Shown here one piece after another: positions 44,468 through 53,316 of a stretch of 64,000 bases of DNA; the first letter of the stretch is position 1, and every line of letters starts with the position of its first letter. The notes under the pieces were generated by a model. It made no database searches. It worked only from the letters and a program-made list of their open reading frames with translations, and was not told where the DNA came from. Source of the stretch: Pseudomonas sp. RIT-PI-AD (lineage in GTDB: Bacteria > Pseudomonadota > Gammaproteobacteria > Pseudomonadales > Pseudomonadaceae); NCBI RefSeq assembly GCF_025642785.1, contig NZ_JANZKU010000009.1, positions 1 to 64,000 on the forward strand, read 5' to 3'. A program made the translations under genes and the position numbers.

Positions 44468-44854
44468 ATGAAAGATTTCGAAGTCAAAATCTCCGTTGGC
44501 GGCGCCGTAGGTCACATTATCCTGGGCGGAGGCGTCTTCGATGCCGAGGTCACCGACCTGAGCACCAACGAGCGCGCCCTCTACACCATCTACATGCTCG
44601 GTCTGGGCGTAGGCCTGCCCGCGTTCCGCGGAACTTCCCGCCCCTTCCGCTTCACCATGGACCGCGATACCACCTGCCGCAGCTTCGCCGGCTATGGCTA
44701 CATGGGCGGCATATCCCTCGAGGCGGGCGCTGGCTTGAAGATCGGCGGCGGCATCAAGGTCCCCAACGGTCCCCTGGTGACCACCAGCGTGGGCACCGAC
44801 TATGGCGGCGTGGACATCAGCGTGTCGCATAACATCACCCGGTGGGCACTGTGA
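44468..44854 (+). CDS. Unknown Gly-rich 128-residue protein between hcp and tagJ; candidate Hcp-carried effector
   Basis: I do not recognise a family. The product (about 13 kDa) begins MKDFEVKISVGGAVGHIILGGG and is strikingly rich in Gly alternating with hydrophobic residues, predicting amphipathic beta-strands (SLEAGAGLKIGGGIKV). It has no signal peptide, and a middle segment ALYTIYMLGLGVGLPAF could insert into a membrane. There is no Shine-Dalgarno sequence before ATG 44468; the hcp hairpin ends 11 bases upstream, so expression probably depends on hcp translation. Its stop overlaps the next ATG (TGATG). Size, position directly after hcp and coupling to a small membrane protein suggest a pore- or membrane-acting effector, but a structural accessory protein is equally possible. 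HSI-I of P. aeruginosa has no gene here. Confidence 0.6.
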   Translation: MKDFEVKISVGGAVGHIILGGGVFDAEVTDLSTNERALYTIYMLGLGVGLPAFRGTSRPFRFTMDRDTTCRSFAGYGYMGGISLEAGAGLKIGGGIKVPNGPLVTTSVGTDYGGVDISVSHNITRWAL

Positions 44855-45084
44855 TGAGCGAGCACGTAGTGGTCACCCTGCTCTGCCTCGCCCTGGCGTT
44901 GTTCGGAGTGTTCATCGCGATCTTTTCCCGCAGCACCGCCGAACGGGTATCCCATTTCTACCGGCATTACCCGATCGTCCGTCTGGCGGACCCGAGCCAG
45001 TTCCGTCTCCGGCCCTTTTTTATTCGCGTTTTCGGTTTTCTTTTAGCCTTCGTCAGCCTCGCCGCGTTGTTCTTAAAGGGGTAA
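44854..45084 (+). CDS. Small two-helix membrane protein, candidate immunity partner
   Basis: This 76-residue protein starts at ATG 44854, overlapping the previous stop by one base. It consists of a first helix (VVVTLLCLALALFGVFIAIF, about 5-24), a hydrophilic loop of about 30 residues (SRSTAERVSHFYRHYPIVRLADPSQFRLRP), and a second helix (FFIRVFGFLLAFVSLAALF). By the positive-inside rule the Arg-rich loop is probably cytoplasmic. I recognise no family. Small multi-helix inner-membrane proteins next to membrane-acting T6SS toxins are often immunity proteins, so I infer that role tentatively. A longer start at GTG 44842 adds only four residues. Confidence 0.6.
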   Translation: MSEHVVVTLLCLALALFGVFIAIFSRSTAERVSHFYRHYPIVRLADPSQFRLRPFFIRVFGFLLAFVSLAALFLKG

Positions 45085-45217
45085 GCCTGGCGCCAGCCGA
45101 TAGCGTTCGCCCCGTCGGGCTCGTTCGCCGTTCCACCGTTACCGGGTAAGCAGCCGTCTTCCCATGTGCGAGCCCCTCCGCACACCGTCGTTTCACGATT
45201 TCAGGAGAGCAGTACCC

Positions 45218-46039
45218 ATGGATTCCGCTTCTCGCCACACCTTGCGCCACGACCTGCCTCTCAGCGAGCAACTGAACGAACTCACCGCCGCGGTGCGCAA
45301 GACACCGGGCGACGTCAAGCTGCGTACCCATCTGGCTCAATTGAGCATGGTGATGGGCAATTGGGAACGTGCGGTTTCCCAGCTTCAAACGGCTTCCCAA
45401 CTCGACCCCGCGTCCATTCCGATGGCCCAGGCCTATCGCGAGGCGATTCGGTGCGAGCGCGTGCGGGAACGGGTGTTCGCCGGCGAGATCAGCGCGCAAA
45501 CCGTTGGCGAACCCGCGCCCTGGTTCGCCCAGCTGGCGCAAGCGCTCACCAGTCGCGCACAAGGCGATGCCTCCCTGGCGGACGACTTGCAAGCCCAGGC
45601 ATTCGACCAGGCCGCCGCGACTCCCTTTTCCATCGACGGGCGCGAAGTGGCCTGGCTGGCGGACGCCGATTCCCGGCTCGGCCCCCTCTGCGAAGTCTTC
45701 CTCAACGGCCAGTACTATTGGTTGCCCTTCGAGCGCATTCGCTCCCTGGAAATAGAAGAGCCCAGCGACCTGCGCGATCTGGTCTGGATTCCCGCCACCC
45801 TCACGCTGAGCAACGAGGGTCAGCATCCCGTGTTGATCCCCAGCCGCTACCCGCGCAGCCATGAGCAGGGCAACGATCGTCTCGCCCTGAGCACGCTCAC
45901 CGAATGGCAGCCCCTGGGTGAGGACACCTGGGCAGGCCTTGGCCAGCGCATGCTGGTCAGCGACCAGGACGACCATCCGTTCCTGTCCGTACGCAAACTG
46001 CTTTCCCTGGCCACTGAAGAGTCGGTAGAACCGGCATGA
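45218..46039 (+). CDS. tagJ: T6SS accessory protein TagJ (ImpE family)
   Basis: This 273-residue protein has an N-terminal TPR-like helical part (SEQLNELTAAVRKTPGDVKLRTHLAQLSMVMGNWERAVSQLQTASQLDP) and the ImpE C-terminal domain (EVFLNGQYYWLPFERIRSLEIEEPSDLRDLVWIPATLTL and LSTLTEWQPLGEDTWAGLGQRMLVSD). TagJ binds the N-terminal helix of TssB and is found only in a subset of T6SS, including H1. I choose ATG 45218, preceded by AGGAGAG; an in-frame ATG 18 codons upstream lacks support. The 133 bases between the small membrane protein gene and tagJ hold no gene. Its end overlaps tssE. Confidence 0.92.
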   Translation: MDSASRHTLRHDLPLSEQLNELTAAVRKTPGDVKLRTHLAQLSMVMGNWERAVSQLQTASQLDPASIPMAQAYREAIRCERVRERVFAGEISAQTVGEPAPWFAQLAQALTSRAQGDASLADDLQAQAFDQAAATPFSIDGREVAWLADADSRLGPLCEVFLNGQYYWLPFERIRSLEIEEPSDLRDLVWIPATLTLSNEGQHPVLIPSRYPRSHEQGNDRLALSTLTEWQPLGEDTWAGLGQRMLVSDQDDHPFLSVRKLLSLATEESVEPA

Positions 46040-46560
46040 GTGGCAACAAGCCGCTGAATACGGCTCGCAGCAACCGGCTGATGCCGGCATTGCTCGATCG
46101 ACTGACCGATCACGAGCCGTTGAAGCGCAGCGAGACCGCCCAGCAACGGGTGATCAGCAAGACCGCGTTCCGCGAAAGCGTGCTGCGCGATATGTCCTGG
46201 CTGCTCAATACCATCAATGCCGAATCCACCACCGACTTCCGAGGGGCCGACCATGCACGCCAGTCGGTGGTGAATTTCGGCGTGCTCGGCTTGTCCGGGC
46301 GACAGTTGGCGGACGAGGACTGGGCCGACGTGGAGAAGGCGATTCGCCAGGCGATCCAGAGTTTCGAACCGCGAATCCTGGCGGACAGCCTGCAAATCCG
46401 TGTCCTGCCGATGGAAACCCCCTACGCCACGCACAACCAGTTGTCGATGGAGATCAAGGGCCAGTTGTGGTCCGAGCCCTACCCCATCGAACTGCTGCTG
46501 CGCTCGCATATCGATCTCGAATGCGGGCAGATTCTCTTGGAAAACGTTGCGAGTTCCTGA
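46036..46560 (+). CDS. tssE: T6SS baseplate protein TssE (gp25-like)
   Basis: This 174-residue protein has the gp25/lysozyme-like baseplate domain: FRESVLRDMSWLLNTINAESTTDF, then SVVNFGVLGLSGRQLADEDWADVEKAIRQAIQSFEPRILADSLQIRV. The invariant EPR of the family is present in SFEPRIL. It initiates sheath assembly with TssF, TssG and TssK. Its ATG overlaps the tagJ stop by four bases, and tssF starts two bases after its stop. Confidence 0.95.
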   Translation: MSGNKPLNTARSNRLMPALLDRLTDHEPLKRSETAQQRVISKTAFRESVLRDMSWLLNTINAESTTDFRGADHARQSVVNFGVLGLSGRQLADEDWADVEKAIRQAIQSFEPRILADSLQIRVLPMETPYATHNQLSMEIKGQLWSEPYPIELLLRSHIDLECGQILLENVASS

Positions 46561-46562
46561 GC

Positions 46563-48434
46563 ATGGATCCAAGGCTGCTGACCTACTACAACAACGAGCT
46601 CGGTTATCTGCGAGAGCTCGGCGCCGAGTTCGCCGGCCACTATCCGAAGGTGGCGGCGCGCCTCGGCATGCAAGGCATGGAAGTGGCCGACCCTTACGTC
46701 GAGCGGTTGCTGGAGGGGTTCTGCTTCCTCACCGCGCGCGTGCAGTTGAAGATGGATGCGGAATTCCCGCGCTTTTCCCAGCGTTTGCTGGAAGTCATCT
46801 ATCCCAATTACCTGGCCCCCACGCCGGCGATGTGCATCGTCCAGTTCGCCCCGGGGGAGATGACCGGCAACCAGAGCGGCGGCTTCACCATTCCCCGTGA
46901 TACGCGGCTGAAGGAACCGCCCCAGAGCGAACGCAAGACCCAGTGCGAATTCCGCACCGCGCATGAAGTCGAGCTGTGGCCCCTGCGCCTGAGCAGTGCC
47001 AAGTTCGAAAGCGCCCCGGCGGACATCCGCCTCAATCGCGCGAGCCTCAAACGCCCGGTGAAATCCGCGCTGCACCTGCGCTTCGACTTCACCGTGTCCA
47101 GCAGCGGCAAGGCGCCCGATCCTGATCGCCTGTCGCTGCACCTGCGCGGCGGGCACCTGGCGTCGCGCCTCTATGAACTGCTCTGCGCCCACAGCCTCGG
47201 CGTGGCCGTACGCGCCGTGGGAGCGGAACGCAGCGAATGGCACACGCTGCCCGCCGAAGCCTTGCGCCCGGAGGGCCTCAGCGACGAACAGGCGCTGCTG
47301 CCCTATTCCATACGCGGCTTCCAGGGCTATCGCCTGCTGCACGAGTATTTCGCCTTTCCCTCGCGCTATCACTTCGTCGCCCTGGAAGGCTTGCGCCCGG
47401 CCCTGGCGTCCGCGCGCGACGTGCGCGGGTTCGAGGTCGTCGTGCTGCTGGATTGCGAAACCGCGGATTTCGAATCCGTGGTGGATGCCGGCAACTTCGC
47501 GCTGTTCTGCACGCCGGCGGTGAACCTGATCTCGATGCGCTCCGACCGGGTGCCCATCACCGACAGCCGTTTCGAGTTCCATGCCGTTCCGGATCGTGCC
47601 CGCCCGATGGACTACGAGGTCTACAGCGTGCAGTCGGCGGAAGGCTTCGGCCGCGATAACGCCGTCGAGGCGGAGTTCCGCCCTTTCTATTCCTGCATCG
47701 CCGGCGATCGCGGCAACCACGGCGCCTATTTCTCGGTCCGTCGCGAACCGCGCCTGCCCTCCGACACCATCCTGCGCAAGGGTGCGCGCAGCACCTACCT
47801 GGGCTCGGAGGTCTTCCTCTCCCTGGTGGACCAACACGATGCGCCCTACTCCAGGAACCTGCGCCAGCTCGGCGTGGACATGACGGTCACCAACCGCGAC
47901 CTGCCGCTGCTGGTTTCGGTCGGTGGCGAACAGGACCTGATCCCGCTCAACTCGTTGCCGGTATCCGCCGTGCGCATCCTGCAAGGCCCGTCGCGGCCGG
48001 TGCCGGCGGCACCCGAAGGCGAGCTCACCTGGCGTTTGATCAGCCACCTGGGGCTCACCTACCAGACCCTGACCGAGCAGACACCCGAGCAAGGCGCCCA
48101 GGCGTTGCGCGAGTTGCTCGCGCTCTATACCTCGCTGGGCGATCCCGCCGTGGCCCGCCATGCCCAGGCCTTGTTGAAAACCGAGCTGAAGCCGGTCACC
48201 CGGCGCCTGCCCGGCGCGGGCCCGCTGACCTTCGGGCGGGGCGTGGCCATCGACGTGACGGTCGACGAAAGCCAGTTCGCCGGTACCAGCCCTTACCTGT
48301 TCGGGACCATTCTCGAGCAATACCTGGCACGCCACGTCAGCCTGAACACCTTCACCGAGCTGCGCCTGCACAGCGCCCAGCGCGGCGCGATCGGGCATTG
48401 GCCGCCCCGCTTCGGCACGAGGCCGGTGGCATGA
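46563..48434 (+). CDS. tssF: T6SS baseplate protein TssF
   Basis: This 623-residue protein begins MDPRLLTYYNNELGYLRELGAEFAGHYPKVAARLGM, the exact family start, which fixes ATG 46563 against a longer frame that overlaps tssE. Further family sequence is DPYVERLLEGFCFLTARVQLKMDAEFPRFSQRLLEVIYPNYLAPTPAM and the C-terminal GRGVAIDVTVDESQFAGTSPYLFGTILEQYLARHVSLNTFTEL. Two TssF copies with TssG form a baseplate wedge. The ribosome site is weak, so it is likely coupled to tssE. Confidence 0.95.
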   Translation: MDPRLLTYYNNELGYLRELGAEFAGHYPKVAARLGMQGMEVADPYVERLLEGFCFLTARVQLKMDAEFPRFSQRLLEVIYPNYLAPTPAMCIVQFAPGEMTGNQSGGFTIPRDTRLKEPPQSERKTQCEFRTAHEVELWPLRLSSAKFESAPADIRLNRASLKRPVKSALHLRFDFTVSSSGKAPDPDRLSLHLRGGHLASRLYELLCAHSLGVAVRAVGAERSEWHTLPAEALRPEGLSDEQALLPYSIRGFQGYRLLHEYFAFPSRYHFVALEGLRPALASARDVRGFEVVVLLDCETADFESVVDAGNFALFCTPAVNLISMRSDRVPITDSRFEFHAVPDRARPMDYEVYSVQSAEGFGRDNAVEAEFRPFYSCIAGDRGNHGAYFSVRREPRLPSDTILRKGARSTYLGSEVFLSLVDQHDAPYSRNLRQLGVDMTVTNRDLPLLVSVGGEQDLIPLNSLPVSAVRILQGPSRPVPAAPEGELTWRLISHLGLTYQTLTEQTPEQGAQALRELLALYTSLGDPAVARHAQALLKTELKPVTRRLPGAGPLTFGRGVAIDVTVDESQFAGTSPYLFGTILEQYLARHVSLNTFTELRLHSAQRGAIGHWPPRFGTRPVA

Positions 48435-49483
48435 GCGCCCTGCAGCAGGATAAGGGCGAAGCCCTATGGCACGCGCTGGAAGAGCGCCCCTTCGCCTATG
48501 ACCTGTTCAACCTGCTGCGCAAGGTGGAAGCCTTGCACGCCCGGGCGCCGCGCCTGGGTTATGCGCGCCGCCCGCAACAGGAACCCTTGCGCATCGGCCA
48601 GGAGCCTTCCTCCGCCTTCGCTCCTGCGGCCATCGCCCGGCTCAACCGGCAGCACGCGGACACGCCGCCGAAAGTCTGCATCTACAGTTTCGGACTGTTC
48701 GGCCCGAATGGCCCGCTGCCCCTGGCCCTCACCGAATATGCGCGCGAACGCACGCTGCACCATGGCGACCAGACCCTGGTGGAGTTCGTCGACCTGTTCC
48801 ATCATCGGCTGACCCTGCTGTTCTATCGTGCCTGGGCCGACGCGCAATCCACGGTCAGCCTGGATCGTCCGCGCGACGATGCCTTCACCCGCTACGTGTC
48901 CAGTCTCCTGTCCTACGGTTTCGAATCCTTGCGCGAGCGCGACTCGGTTCCCGACCATGCGCGCTGGAACCATGCCGGCCACCTGGTTCGCCAGACCCGC
49001 AATGCCGAGGGTTTGAGCCGGATCCTCAGCGACTTCTTCAAGGTGCCGGTGGCCGTGGAGGAATTCGTCAGCCGCTGGCTGCCCCTGCCGGACGAGCAGC
49101 GTACCCGGCTCGGTGCCTTGAGCGGCGCGCAGCTCGGCATCGACGCGGTTGCCGGCAACGCCGTATGGGACCGCCAGCATCGCTTCCGCCTGAAGCTGGG
49201 CCCGATGAACCGAGCCGCCTACGAGGCCCTGCTGCCCACCGGGGGACATCATCGCAAGCTGCTCGACTGGCTCAGGACCTATATCGGCATCGAATTCGCC
49301 TGGGACGTCCGCTTGGTCCTGCGCGCCGAGGACGTGCCGCGCGCCGGCCTCGACGGCGGCACCCGCCTCGGCTGGAGCACCTGGATGGGTGCCCAGGAGC
49401 GTCCCCGCGATCGCGACGACCTGGTCCTCGACCCGGAACGCCTGGCCGCTGGTCAATCCAGAAGAGCGGAGCCCGCGCTATGA
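48431..49483 (+). CDS. tssG: T6SS baseplate protein TssG
   Basis: This 350-residue protein has the TssG signatures PFAYDLFNLLRKVEALHARAPRLGYARRPQQEPLRIGQEPSSAFAP, FGLFGPNGPLPLALTEYARER and DQTLVEFVDLFHHRLTLLFYRAWADAQ, with the C-terminal LGWSTWMG. It pairs with TssF in the baseplate wedge. ATG 48431 overlaps the tssF stop by four bases. The next gene also overlaps by four bases, so tssE to the following exported-protein gene form one tightly coupled set. Confidence 0.95.
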   Translation: MSALQQDKGEALWHALEERPFAYDLFNLLRKVEALHARAPRLGYARRPQQEPLRIGQEPSSAFAPAAIARLNRQHADTPPKVCIYSFGLFGPNGPLPLALTEYARERTLHHGDQTLVEFVDLFHHRLTLLFYRAWADAQSTVSLDRPRDDAFTRYVSSLLSYGFESLRERDSVPDHARWNHAGHLVRQTRNAEGLSRILSDFFKVPVAVEEFVSRWLPLPDEQRTRLGALSGAQLGIDAVAGNAVWDRQHRFRLKLGPMNRAAYEALLPTGGHHRKLLDWLRTYIGIEFAWDVRLVLRAEDVPRAGLDGGTRLGWSTWMGAQERPRDRDDLVLDPERLAAGQSRRAEPAL

Positions 49484-50418
49484 CCACCTCACAACCAGGA
49501 AAAGCGGCCATTGCCGCTTCTCCGTCCCCGTCTTCCCATGAACCCATCCGACTCGAGTCCGTAAAGATGAAGTCATTGCACGCACTGTTCTCCCGTTCCG
49601 CCCTCCTGCGCAACCTCACCGTTCTCGGGCTGGCCTTGCAGGTTCCCACCGTCCATGCCGAAGTCGACCCCAGCCTCGCCTTCGCCCTCGAAGGCGTCTG
49701 GCGCATCGAAAGCCCGGCGGTCTCCCTGCTCAGCGACGAATTCGACAGCAAGGAGCAGAAGGACGGCGTACGCCATGAGGCACGGGTGAAAGACACCCCG
49801 GCCTACATCACCTCCGGCGAGGAAGGTGCGACCGTCGAATACTCGCGTAAGCGCTTCCCCGCTACCGATACTCCCTGGGGCTCCTTCCCGCAGATCGACC
49901 TGGACAAGGCGCAACTGCTGGAAATGACCCTGCCGAAGAAACGCTACCTGGTGATCGCCGGCAAGGGCAAAGGCCTCTTCGCCATCAACGACTGGCAGCG
50001 TTTCGGCTTCCTGCACGTACTGGACGTGAGCTCGCGTTCGGCCCCGGTGTACTACCCGCTGGTGGCCGAAGCCGAGCTGGGCTCGCGGGTGCTCGGCCGC
50101 CTGCCGGGGTCGTCGGTGCTCAACTACGCCCGCCTGGTGCCGTCGCGCTGGGCCAGCAACGTCGAGCCGAGCGCCTATGAAGTGGTGCTCTACGCGCTGA
50201 AGCCCAAAGGCCCGGAGCAAGTCATCGAGAACGGCAAGCCGCTGGCCTATTCCCTGACGCGCACCGGCGCCGGTTGGAAGCTGGACCGCATCAAGCAAAC
50301 GCCGGTGACCGATGCCCGCGACCAAGCCCATCGCCCGTTCACCGCCCCGGCGGTACAGGCCCCCGCCGCGAAGCCGGCGGGTAACGCCAGCCCCGCCCCG
50401 AGCCAAGCCGGCCAGTGA
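49480..50418 (+). CDS. Unknown exported protein between tssG and clpV
   Basis: I do not recognise a family. From ATG 49480 (overlapping the tssG stop, with GGAG eight bases upstream) the product has 312 residues. An internal ATG at 49567 would begin directly with a good Sec signal peptide (MKSLHALFSRSALLRNLTVLGLALQ, cleavage after VHA). The mature part has a beta-rich domain of about 200 residues (WRIESPAVSLLSDEFDSKEQ, RYLVIAGKGKGLFAINDWQRFGFLHVLDVSSRSAPVYYPLVAEAELGSRVLGRLPGSSVLNYARLVPSRW, YEVVLYAL) and a Pro/Ala-rich tail (about the last 30 residues). It is predicted to be periplasmic. Its coupling to tssG and 14-base distance from clpV tie it to the T6SS, perhaps as an envelope accessory or sensor. 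Confidence 0.7.
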   Translation: MTTSQPGKAAIAASPSPSSHEPIRLESVKMKSLHALFSRSALLRNLTVLGLALQVPTVHAEVDPSLAFALEGVWRIESPAVSLLSDEFDSKEQKDGVRHEARVKDTPAYITSGEEGATVEYSRKRFPATDTPWGSFPQIDLDKAQLLEMTLPKKRYLVIAGKGKGLFAINDWQRFGFLHVLDVSSRSAPVYYPLVAEAELGSRVLGRLPGSSVLNYARLVPSRWASNVEPSAYEVVLYALKPKGPEQVIENGKPLAYSLTRTGAGWKLDRIKQTPVTDARDQAHRPFTAPAVQAPAAKPAGNASPAPSQAGQ

Positions 50419-50432
50419 AGGATCTCTGAACG

Positions 50433-53141
50433 ATGAGCGACATCAGCCGTACCGCCCTATTCGGCAAACTCAACCCCGTGCTGTACAAGGCCATCGAAGG
50501 CGCCACCGTCTTCTGCAAGCTGCGCGGCAACCCTTACGTCGAGCTGGTGCATTGGCTGCACCAACTGCTTCAGTTGAATGACAGCGACCTGCATCGCATC
50601 ATCCGGCATTACGAGCTCGACGATGCGCAGCTGGCCACCGAGCTGACCCGCGCGCTCGACCGGCTGCCCACCGGAGCGACCGCCATCAGCGATCTCTCCG
50701 AGCACGTGGAAAGCGCGGTGGAACGCGGTTGGGTCTACGCCACCTTGATGTTCGGCGACGATCGGGTACGGGGCGGTACGCTGTTGCTCGGCATCCTCAA
50801 GAGTGGAAACCTGCGCAACGTCCTGGCCAACGCCTCTCGCGAGCTGGCGAGCCTGGACGCCGATACCCTCTCCCGGGAATTGCCGAAGATCCTTCGCGGC
50901 TCTCCGGAAGACGGCCTGGCGGCTACCGACGGCAGCCAGCTGGAAGGCGCGGTTCCCGGTGAAGCCAGCGGTGCCATGGGGCCTGGCCCGGGCAAGCAGG
51001 ACGCGCTCAAGCGCTTCGCCGTCGACCTCACCGAGCGGGCGCGCAAGGGCGAGATCGATCCGGTCACCGGGCGCGATGAAGAAATCCGCCAGATCGTCGA
51101 TATCCTCATGCGCCGTCGGCAGAACAACCCGTTGCTTACCGGCGAGGCCGGCGTCGGCAAGACCGCGGTGGCCGAAGGCTTCGCGCTGCGCCTGGCGAGC
51201 GGCGACGTGCCGCCGCAACTGCGCGACGTGTCCCTGCTGATGCTGGACATCGGTCTGCTGCAAGCGGGTGCCAGCATGAAGGGCGAGTTCGAGCAGCGCC
51301 TGCGTCAGGTCATCGACGAAGTGCACGCCAGCCCCAAGCCGATCATCCTGTTCGTCGACGAGGTGCACACCCTGATCGGCGCGGGCGGCACTGCGGGTAC
51401 CGGCGACGCCGCCAACCTGCTCAAGCCCGCCCTGGCCCGCGGCACCCTGCGGACCATCGGCGCGACCACCTGGAGCGAGTACAAGAAGTACATCGAGAAG
51501 GACCCCGCCCTCACCCGCCGCTTCCAGGTCATCCAGGTGGGCGAGCCCGACGAGGACAAGGCCATCGCCATGGTCCGGGGGATCGCCGATATCCTGGAGA
51601 AACACCACAAGGTCCAGTTGCTCGATGAGGCCATCGCGGCGGCGGTGCGCCTGTCCCATCGCTACATCCCCGCACGGCAGTTGCCGGACAAGGCAGTCAG
51701 CCTGCTGGATACCGCCTGCGCGCGCGTCGCGGTCAGCCAGCACACGTCGCCGGCCGAACTGGAGGACAGCCTTCGGCTGATCGAAATCCTCCGCACCGAG
51801 AAGGCCATCATCGAGCGCGAGCGCGCGGTGGGCCTCGACGTCGCCGAACGCGAGAGCAAGTGCCTGGCGCGCCTGACCCAGGAAGAGGAACGCGTGGCCA
51901 CCTTGCAGGCGCGCTGGGAACAGGAAAAAGTCATCGCCGAGCGCCTGCTGGACCTGCGCGGGCAACTGCGTGCCCTGCAGGCCGCCGACACCCAGGAGGC
52001 GCCGACGGAGCCCCAGGCCGACCCGACCGCCCCCGAGGTCGATCGCGAGGCCTTGCTGGCGGAACACGGGCGCTTGCAGGAAGAACTGGCCAGCCTGCAA
52101 GGCGAGTCGCCCCTGGTGCTGCCCGCGGTGGACGAATCCGCCGTGGCATCGGTGGTCGCGGACTGGACCGGGATTCCGGTCGGACGCATGGTGCGTAACG
52201 AGATCGCCGCAGTTCTGGGCCTGGTCGACACCCTCGATCAGCGGGTCATCGGTCAGCGTCACGCCCTGGAACTGGTGGCACGCCGCATCCAGACCTCCCG
52301 CGCGCGCCTGGACAACCCGAACAAACCCATTGGTGTGTTCATGCTGGTGGGCCCCTCGGGGGTCGGCAAGACCGAGACCGCGCTGGCCCTGGCGGAAATC
52401 CTCTACGGTGGCGAACAGAACCTGATCACCATCAACATGAGCGAGTTCCAGGAAGCCCACAGCGTATCCACGCTCAAGGGCGCGCCTCCCGGCTACGTCG
52501 GCTACGGCGAAGGCGGCGTGCTCACCGAGGCGGTGCGCCGCAAGCCCTACTCGGTGGTCCTGTTGGACGAAATCGAAAAGGCCCACCCGGACGTGCACGA
52601 GCTGTTCTTCCAGGTCTTCGACAAAGGCTGGATGGAAGACGGCGAAGGCCGCCTCATCGACTTCCGCAACACCGTGATCCTGCTCACCTCCAACGTGGGC
52701 ACCGACCTGGTGATGAGCCTGACCCGCGAGCCCGAACTGGCTCCGGAACCCGAAGCGCTCGCCACCGCCCTGCGTGATCCCCTGCTGCAGGTGTTCCCGC
52801 CGGCGTTCCTCGGTCGCCTGGTGGTGATCCCCTACTATCCGCTGGCCAACGATACCCTGGCGAAAATCGTCGCCCTGCAACTCGACCGCATCCGCAAGCG
52901 GATCGACGAACAGCATGGGATTCGCTTCGAATATGCCCAGGAAGCCGTCGACCTGGTCATCCGGCGCTGCACCGAAGTGGAGTCCGGGGGCCGCATGATC
53001 GATGCGATCCTCACCCACACCGTATTGCCGGTGATCAGCCGCGAGTACCTGACCCACCTGGCCGAAGGGAAGGCACTCGCCTCGATCCACCTTGGCGCCG
53101 AAGCCGACGATTTCGCCTATCGCTTCGAAACCCGCGCCTAA
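50433..53141 (+). CDS. clpV: T6SS sheath-disassembly ATPase ClpV (TssH)
   Basis: This 902-residue Hsp100 protein has an N-terminal Clp repeat domain (1-150; [35 protein letters not shown] is the ClpV-specific start), a first AAA+ domain with Walker A GEAGVGKT (237-244), a coiled-coil middle domain (about 440-560), and a second AAA+ domain with Walker A GPSGVGKT (640-647) and [13 protein letters not shown]. It binds TssC in contracted sheaths and recycles them. It is the last gene of the plus arm. No vgrG or PAAR gene follows, unlike P. aeruginosa HSI-I. Confidence 0.96.
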   Translation: MSDISRTALFGKLNPVLYKAIEGATVFCKLRGNPYVELVHWLHQLLQLNDSDLHRIIRHYELDDAQLATELTRALDRLPTGATAISDLSEHVESAVERGWVYATLMFGDDRVRGGTLLLGILKSGNLRNVLANASRELASLDADTLSRELPKILRGSPEDGLAATDGSQLEGAVPGEASGAMGPGPGKQDALKRFAVDLTERARKGEIDPVTGRDEEIRQIVDILMRRRQNNPLLTGEAGVGKTAVAEGFALRLASGDVPPQLRDVSLLMLDIGLLQAGASMKGEFEQRLRQVIDEVHASPKPIILFVDEVHTLIGAGGTAGTGDAANLLKPALARGTLRTIGATTWSEYKKYIEKDPALTRRFQVIQVGEPDEDKAIAMVRGIADILEKHHKVQLLDEAIAAAVRLSHRYIPARQLPDKAVSLLDTACARVAVSQHTSPAELEDSLRLIEILRTEKAIIERERAVGLDVAERESKCLARLTQEEERVATLQARWEQEKVIAERLLDLRGQLRALQAADTQEAPTEPQADPTAPEVDREALLAEHGRLQEELASLQGESPLVLPAVDESAVASVVADWTGIPVGRMVRNEIAAVLGLVDTLDQRVIGQRHALELVARRIQTSRARLDNPNKPIGVFMLVGPSGVGKTETALALAEILYGGEQNLITINMSEFQEAHSVSTLKGAPPGYVGYGEGGVLTEAVRRKPYSVVLLDEIEKAHPDVHELFFQVFDKGWMEDGEGRLIDFRNTVILLTSNVGTDLVMSLTREPELAPEPEALATALRDPLLQVFPPAFLGRLVVIPYYPLANDTLAKIVALQLDRIRKRIDEQHGIRFEYAQEAVDLVIRRCTEVESGGRMIDAILTHTVLPVISREYLTHLAEGKALASIHLGAEADDFAYRFETRA

Positions 53142-53316
53142 GCGCATCCTGTCGGGGACACGGCGCCGGTCCGTGGCCCGACGGGATCGCCCGTTCGGCG
53201 GATATCACGAGCGGCTCACTGCCCGACCGATCCGTATCGCGCCAGCGACCTCGCGGCCGCGGGCACGGACGCCTACGCCGCCGAGGCATCGTTCCCATCA
53301 ATGGATTCTCCGGAAA

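Noticed and set aside
49567-50418. Assignment of the exported T6SS-region protein to the MalM family
   Set aside because: There is only a loose similarity of beta-strand pattern and a Pro/Ala tail. No diagnostic motif is visible, so it is left as unknown.
50457-53147. An 896-codon minus-strand open frame opposite clpV
   Set aside because: The sense frame is an intact ClpV with both Walker motifs. The antisense frame is a composition artefact.
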